Below, in pieces: positions 61,006-64,000 of a DNA stretch of 64,000 nt. Both the position numbers and the translations under genes were made by a program. The stretch spans positions 186,001 to 250,000 of the forward strand of contig NZ_JAHCBF010000005.1 of the NCBI RefSeq assembly GCF_018398395.1, written 5' to 3'. The notes below the pieces were generated by a model. It saw only the letters and a list, made by a program, of their open reading frames with translations, was not told where the DNA came from and searched no databases. How positions within the stretch are numbered: position 1 is the first letter of the stretch; the number at the start of each line of letters is the position of its first letter. The DNA comes from Croceicoccus gelatinilyticus (GTDB lineage: Bacteria > Pseudomonadota > Alphaproteobacteria > Sphingomonadales > Sphingomonadaceae).

Positions 61006-62334
61006 TCAGAGCGAGAAAGCAAAGCGCAACGGTTCGCCCTGCGCGCTTTCGCCAAGCTGCCCATCCCACATCGCGACATTGCCGCGAATGATCGTGCCGA
61101 CGACACGGCCCTTCAGCTCCATCCCCGTGAACGGCGACCAGCCACAGCGCGAGGCCAGCCATTCGTCGGTGATGGTAAAGCTGCCCTTGCGGTCGACAAT
61201 CGTGAAGTCCGCGTCATAGCCGGTGGCGATGCGCCCCTTGCCGACCAGGCCGAACACGCGCTGCACGCCCGCGCTGGTCATGTCGATCAGGCGTTCGAGC
61301 GTCATGCGCCCTTCGAGGACGTGGTTCAGCATCAAAGGCAGAAGCGTCTGCACGCCCGGCATCCCGCTGGGGCTGTTGGGATAGGGCTTGGCCTTTTCCT
61401 CAAGCGTGTGCGGCGCATGGTCGGAACCGATCACGTCGGGTACGCCCTGCTGCAGCCAGTGCCAGAGGCCATCGACGTGCGCCTTGCTGCGGATCGGCGG
61501 GTTCATCTGCGCATGGCTGCCAAGGCGCGGATAGGCATCCTCGGCATTCAGTGTCAGGTGCTGAGGCGTGACTTCGCATGTCGCCACGTCGCGGTGCTGG
61601 GCGATGACTTCCAGTTCGGCAGGCGTGGTCACGTGCAGGATGTGGATCGGACGCTTCGCCTCGCGCGCAAGGCGCAGGATGCGGCGGGTTGCCAGCATCG
61701 CCGATTCGTCGTCACGCCAGACCGGGTGGCTCGACGGGTCGTTCTCGACCCGCTCACCCTTGCGCGCGTTCATGCGCTCCTCGTCCTCGGCATGGATGGC
61801 GACGCGGCGGCGGCCCGATGCCAGCACGCGGGCAAGGTTCTCGTCCTCTGCCACCAGCAGGCTGCCGGTCGATGCGCCCATGAAGATCTTCACGCCCGCC
61901 GTTCCGGGAATGCGCTCCAGCTCGGCAAGGTTCTCGGCGTTTTCAGCCGTCGCGCCGACATAGAAGGCGTGGTCGCACCACATGCGGTGATGGGCGCGCT
62001 TCAGCTTGTCGTGGATACGTTCTTCGGTGTCGGTATTGGGGTTGGTGTTCGGCATCTCGAAAACGGCGGTAATGCCGCCCAGAACCGCCGCGCGGCTGCC
62101 GCTTTCAAGGTCTTCCTTTTGCTCCAGCCCCGGTTCTCGGAAGTGGACCTGGCTGTCGATGACGCCGGGAAGAATGTCTAGGCCGGTACAATCGACCTTG
62201 CGAACGCCGGGATAATGCCCAACTCCAAAGATGCGGCCACCTGCAACGGCGACCTCGGCTTCGACCGGTCCGGACGGCGTGTGCACGGTGCCGCCGCTCA
62301 GGACCCACTCGGGGGTTTGGTGCGTATCAGTCAT
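61006..62334 (-). CDS. dihydroorotase family protein (variant metal site)
   Basis: 442 residues of the amidohydrolase superfamily. Metal-site residues are mostly present: carbamylated Lys149 in GVKIFMGAST, His181 and His234, and Asp305 in GSDHAPHT. However, the HxH motif after strand 1 reads D-S-Gln62-V-His64 (DSQVHFREPG), so the first histidine is glutamine. I recall related proteobacterial dihydroorotases with the same QVH, so this may be a known subgroup; activity is unproven. GAAGGACC supports the ATG at 62334. It is divergent from ygfZ. Confidence 0.85.
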   Translation of the reverse strand: MTDTHQTPEWVLSGGTVHTPSGPVEAEVAVAGGRIFGVGHYPGVRKVDCTGLDILPGVIDSQVHFREPGLEQKEDLESGSRAAVLGGITAVFEMPNTNPNTDTEERIHDKLKRAHHRMWCDHAFYVGATAENAENLAELERIPGTAGVKIFMGASTGSLLVAEDENLARVLASGRRRVAIHAEDEERMNARKGERVENDPSSHPVWRDDESAMLATRRILRLAREAKRPIHILHVTTPAELEVIAQHRDVATCEVTPQHLTLNAEDAYPRLGSHAQMNPPIRSKAHVDGLWHWLQQGVPDVIGSDHAPHTLEEKAKPYPNSPSGMPGVQTLLPLMLNHVLEGRMTLERLIDMTSAGVQRVFGLVGKGRIATGYDADFTIVDRKGSFTITDEWLASRCGWSPFTGMELKGRVVGTIIRGNVAMWDGQLGESAQGEPLRFAFSL

Positions 62335-62380
62335 GGTCCTTCATCTAGGAGGGCGCAGGCCATTTGGCAAAGGGACTTGC

Positions 62381-63148
62381 ATGAGCGACGGCTTCACCTC
62401 GACACGACTGTGCGACAGGGCGATCATCCGGCTGACCGGAGAGGAAGGCGCAGGCGGCAACGACGTTGCGGAATTCCTGCAAGGCCTCGTCACCAATGAT
62501 GTGAAAGGCGCGCTGCCGGTCTGGGCCGCATTGCTGAGCGCGCAGGGCAAGGCGCTGTTCGATTTCTTCGTCTGGCCTGCGAAAGACGCACTGCTGATCG
62601 ATTGCGAGGCTGCCCATGCCGAGGAACTGGCCAAGCGCCTCACACTATATCGCCTGCGCCGCAAGATCGACATCGCGATCGACCCCAAGGTCGCCGTCCA
62701 CTGGACCGCGCATCGCGGCGACGGCGGCGGCGACGATCCGCGCATGGCGGCGCTGGGCCAGCGCTGGCTGGAACCGGTTGAGGACGACCCCACCGACTGC
62801 GCGGATGAGGCCTATCGCAAGCACCGCCTGTCGCTGGGCGTTGTCGAGGGGCGCGAGGAACTCGGCCATGACCAGACGCTCTGGCTCGAATGCAACGCGG
62901 TTGAACTGCACGGGGTCAGCTTTTCCAAGGGCTGCTACATCGGGCAGGAAAACACCGCCCGCATGAACTGGCGGCAGAAAGTGAACCGCCGCCTTGTCGT
63001 CGTGCCGCTTGAAAAATCGGACGAAAAACGCCGCCGCGTCGCCTATGACGCACACGGTCTTGCCATCGATCACTTGCGCGTGGCCGATGCCGATCCTTCG
63101 CTATTCCCGAAATGGCTGCAAGGCGCGCTGACCAGCGCCGAGGACTAG
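62381..63148 (+). CDS. ygfZ: folate-binding protein YgfZ (Fe-S cluster repair)
   Basis: 255 residues from the ATG at 62381. The signature KGCYIGQENTARM (K-G-C-Y-x-G-Q-E) near residue 185 identifies YgfZ/IBA57, a folate-dependent factor for [4Fe-4S] enzymes. The N-terminal GcvT-like half includes LVTNDVKGALPVWAALLSAQGK. It acts in the cytoplasm and could help MiaB, also encoded here. Its last four bases overlap the convergent tetR gene. Confidence 0.92.
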   Translation: MSDGFTSTRLCDRAIIRLTGEEGAGGNDVAEFLQGLVTNDVKGALPVWAALLSAQGKALFDFFVWPAKDALLIDCEAAHAEELAKRLTLYRLRRKIDIAIDPKVAVHWTAHRGDGGGDDPRMAALGQRWLEPVEDDPTDCADEAYRKHRLSLGVVEGREELGHDQTLWLECNAVELHGVSFSKGCYIGQENTARMNWRQKVNRRLVVVPLEKSDEKRRRVAYDAHGLAIDHLRVADADPSLFPKWLQGALTSAED

Positions 63149-63765
63149 TCCGCCAGCGCCTCTTCCTCGCCGCCGGTCCCTTCGCCGCGCGGCAGGATGG
63201 CGACCAGTTGGCGCGTTGCCAGATCGCGAGCATGGCCGTGCGGCAAGTCCAGCGAATCCGCGAGCGTATTACCGATCATCGCCTCGCCCAGCGCTTGAAG
63301 GACGAGCGTCATCGTCGCCTCGCGCACTTTCTGCCAGTCCTCTCCCGCCGGACCGATCTGGTCGAGCAGCCCGTGGATCGCGTCAAAAATCGGGTCCAGC
63401 GCGTCGCGGTTGCCTGTCACCGCCATCCAGTTCGCAAGCGCGCCTGCGCCCTGAACGCCGAACGCGTCGAAGACCAGGTCCACGATTTCGCGCGCGGTAC
63501 CCTGCCCCGCGCGGCGAGCCTGCACGGCCTTGCCGATGGTTTCGCACACCGCACCAGCTAGGTGGCCGGCCAAAGCTTTCTGCAATCCGTCCGCGCTGCC
63601 GAAATGGTGGAGGAGGTTCGAATGGGTGCGACCGACCTTACCCGCCACGGCCTTGAGCGTGACAGCCTGCGGCCCGTGTTCGATCAAGATTTCAAGCGCC
63701 GCATCGAGCGCCATGCGGCGACTGTCAGCCGGGCTGAGACGTTTTCGTATCGTCGTCAAACTCAA
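63145..63765 (-). CDS. TetR/AcrR family transcriptional regulator
   Basis: 206 residues from a TTG at 63765 (GGGG about four bases before it). The DNA-binding domain is clear: ALDAALEILIEHGPQAVTLK followed by AGKVGRTHSNLLHHFGSADG. The C-terminal domain has no recognised ligand class. It does not have a divergent partner gene in the window, so the target is unknown. A later start near the Met at residue 18 is possible but would cut into helix 1. Confidence 0.83.
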   Translation of the reverse strand: MSLTTIRKRLSPADSRRMALDAALEILIEHGPQAVTLKAVAGKVGRTHSNLLHHFGSADGLQKALAGHLAGAVCETIGKAVQARRAGQGTAREIVDLVFDAFGVQGAGALANWMAVTGNRDALDPIFDAIHGLLDQIGPAGEDWQKVREATMTLVLQALGEAMIGNTLADSLDLPHGHARDLATRQLVAILPRGEGTGGEEEALAD

Positions 63766-63887
63766 GTTACCCCGTACCCCTATGCGCCATGCCTAGCACA
63801 TCAGCGGCCCAGCGACGAATCGAAGCATAGGGTTGAAGAAGCGCAGCCCATGAGGCCACGCTCCTTCAGACAATTCTCACGAGCCGG

Positions 63888-64000
63888 TCAGGCGGCGATA
63901 GCTGCCATTTCCTCGATCCCGCCGTCCGGGTGCGGCGGGGGAAGCTGTTCGGCAAGCCGGGCCAGCGACTCTTCCGCTTCATCGAACAGGCCCACATGGC
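63888..64000 (-). CDS. unidentified protein, C-terminal end (cut by window edge)
   Basis: On the minus strand an open frame enters from the right edge and ends with a stop at 63888-63890. The 36 visible residues include LFDEAEESLARLAEQLPPP and end EEMAAIAA. That is too little to name a family. The 122 bases between this stop and the tetR start contain nothing I recognise. Confidence 0.5.
   Translation of the reverse strand, partial: HVGLFDEAEESLARLAEQLPPPHPDGGIEEMAAIAA

Noticed and set aside
1-64000. Search for tRNA or rRNA genes, CRISPR arrays, insertion sequences, prophage or toxin-antitoxin genes
   Set aside because: None found by eye; intergenic gaps are all under 300 bases and lack cloverleaf, spaced repeat or transposase features.

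Overview
This 64-kb window looks like an ordinary, tightly packed chromosomal segment of a high-GC alphaproteobacterium, most likely order Sphingomonadales (Erythrobacteraceae or Sphingomonadaceae). The evidence is the run tsaB-rimI-mucR-fur-(plsC-like)-miaB-phoH-ybeY-corC-like, a Ros/MucR regulator, a Fur protein lacking the usual CxxC pair, an extended ribosomal protein L9, and the run mutY | DUF721-DsbA-DsbA-smc. I assign this from gene content and motif recognition, not from a database search. I see no rRNA, tRNA, CRISPR array, insertion sequence or prophage, and no gene-free stretch longer than 300 bases.

Layout. 1-3.1 kb (minus): a cut GNAT gene, fabG, a secreted unknown protein, fabD and a VOC protein. 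3.1-5.4 kb: a divergent LD-carboxypeptidase / Mur-ligase pair that fits murein-peptide recycling. 5.5-9.7 kb: a small secreted protein, two tandem-duplicated GNAT acetyltransferases, an SDR enzyme and a DUF418 membrane protein. 9.85-11.2 kb: rpsF-rpsR-rplI with a leader hairpin and a clear terminator. 11.2-13.4 kb (minus): DUF2946 protein, Met/His-rich outer-membrane protein and TetR regulator, possibly for copper. 13.6-20.7 kb: amn, an alpha/beta hydrolase, asd, ergothioneine genes egtB-egtD and a class II DAHP synthase. 20.8-23.7 kb: a large M16 peptidase. 23.8-33.3 kb (plus): a long run from an Nfu-type Fe-S protein through tRNA modification (tsaB, miaB), mucR, fur, phoH-ybeY, a CorC-like protein and a LysR regulator.

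33.3-38.9 kb: lipase-like lipoprotein, cyclophilin, mgtE, DUF1489, nudC and mutY. 38.9-46.5 kb (plus): DUF721 (DciA-like), two DsbA-like proteins, smc and two bacterial-PH-domain membrane proteins, closely spaced and partly overlapping. 46.4-47.4 kb: divergent soxR and VOC genes with a near-perfect SoxR operator between them. 47.4-52 kb: an SRAP protein, ubiA, a methyltransferase, rsmE and gshA. 52-56.4 kb (minus): an alpha/beta hydrolase, a glycosyltransferase, a YfgM-like protein and bamB. 56.5-63.1 kb: selO, astD, a glycine-zipper protein, rarD, a dihydroorotase-family protein with a changed metal ligand, and ygfZ. 63.1-64 kb: a TetR regulator and the C-terminal end of an unidentified gene.

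The window shows no obvious new defence, secretion or biosynthetic system. The best leads are regulatory and structural: the SoxR-box-controlled VOC gene, the duplicated GNAT genes that also share upstream DNA, the rpsF leader hairpin, alternative hairpins before egtB, putative leaderless promoters, the DHOase-like protein with Gln in its metal site, and the coupling of smc to envelope genes.
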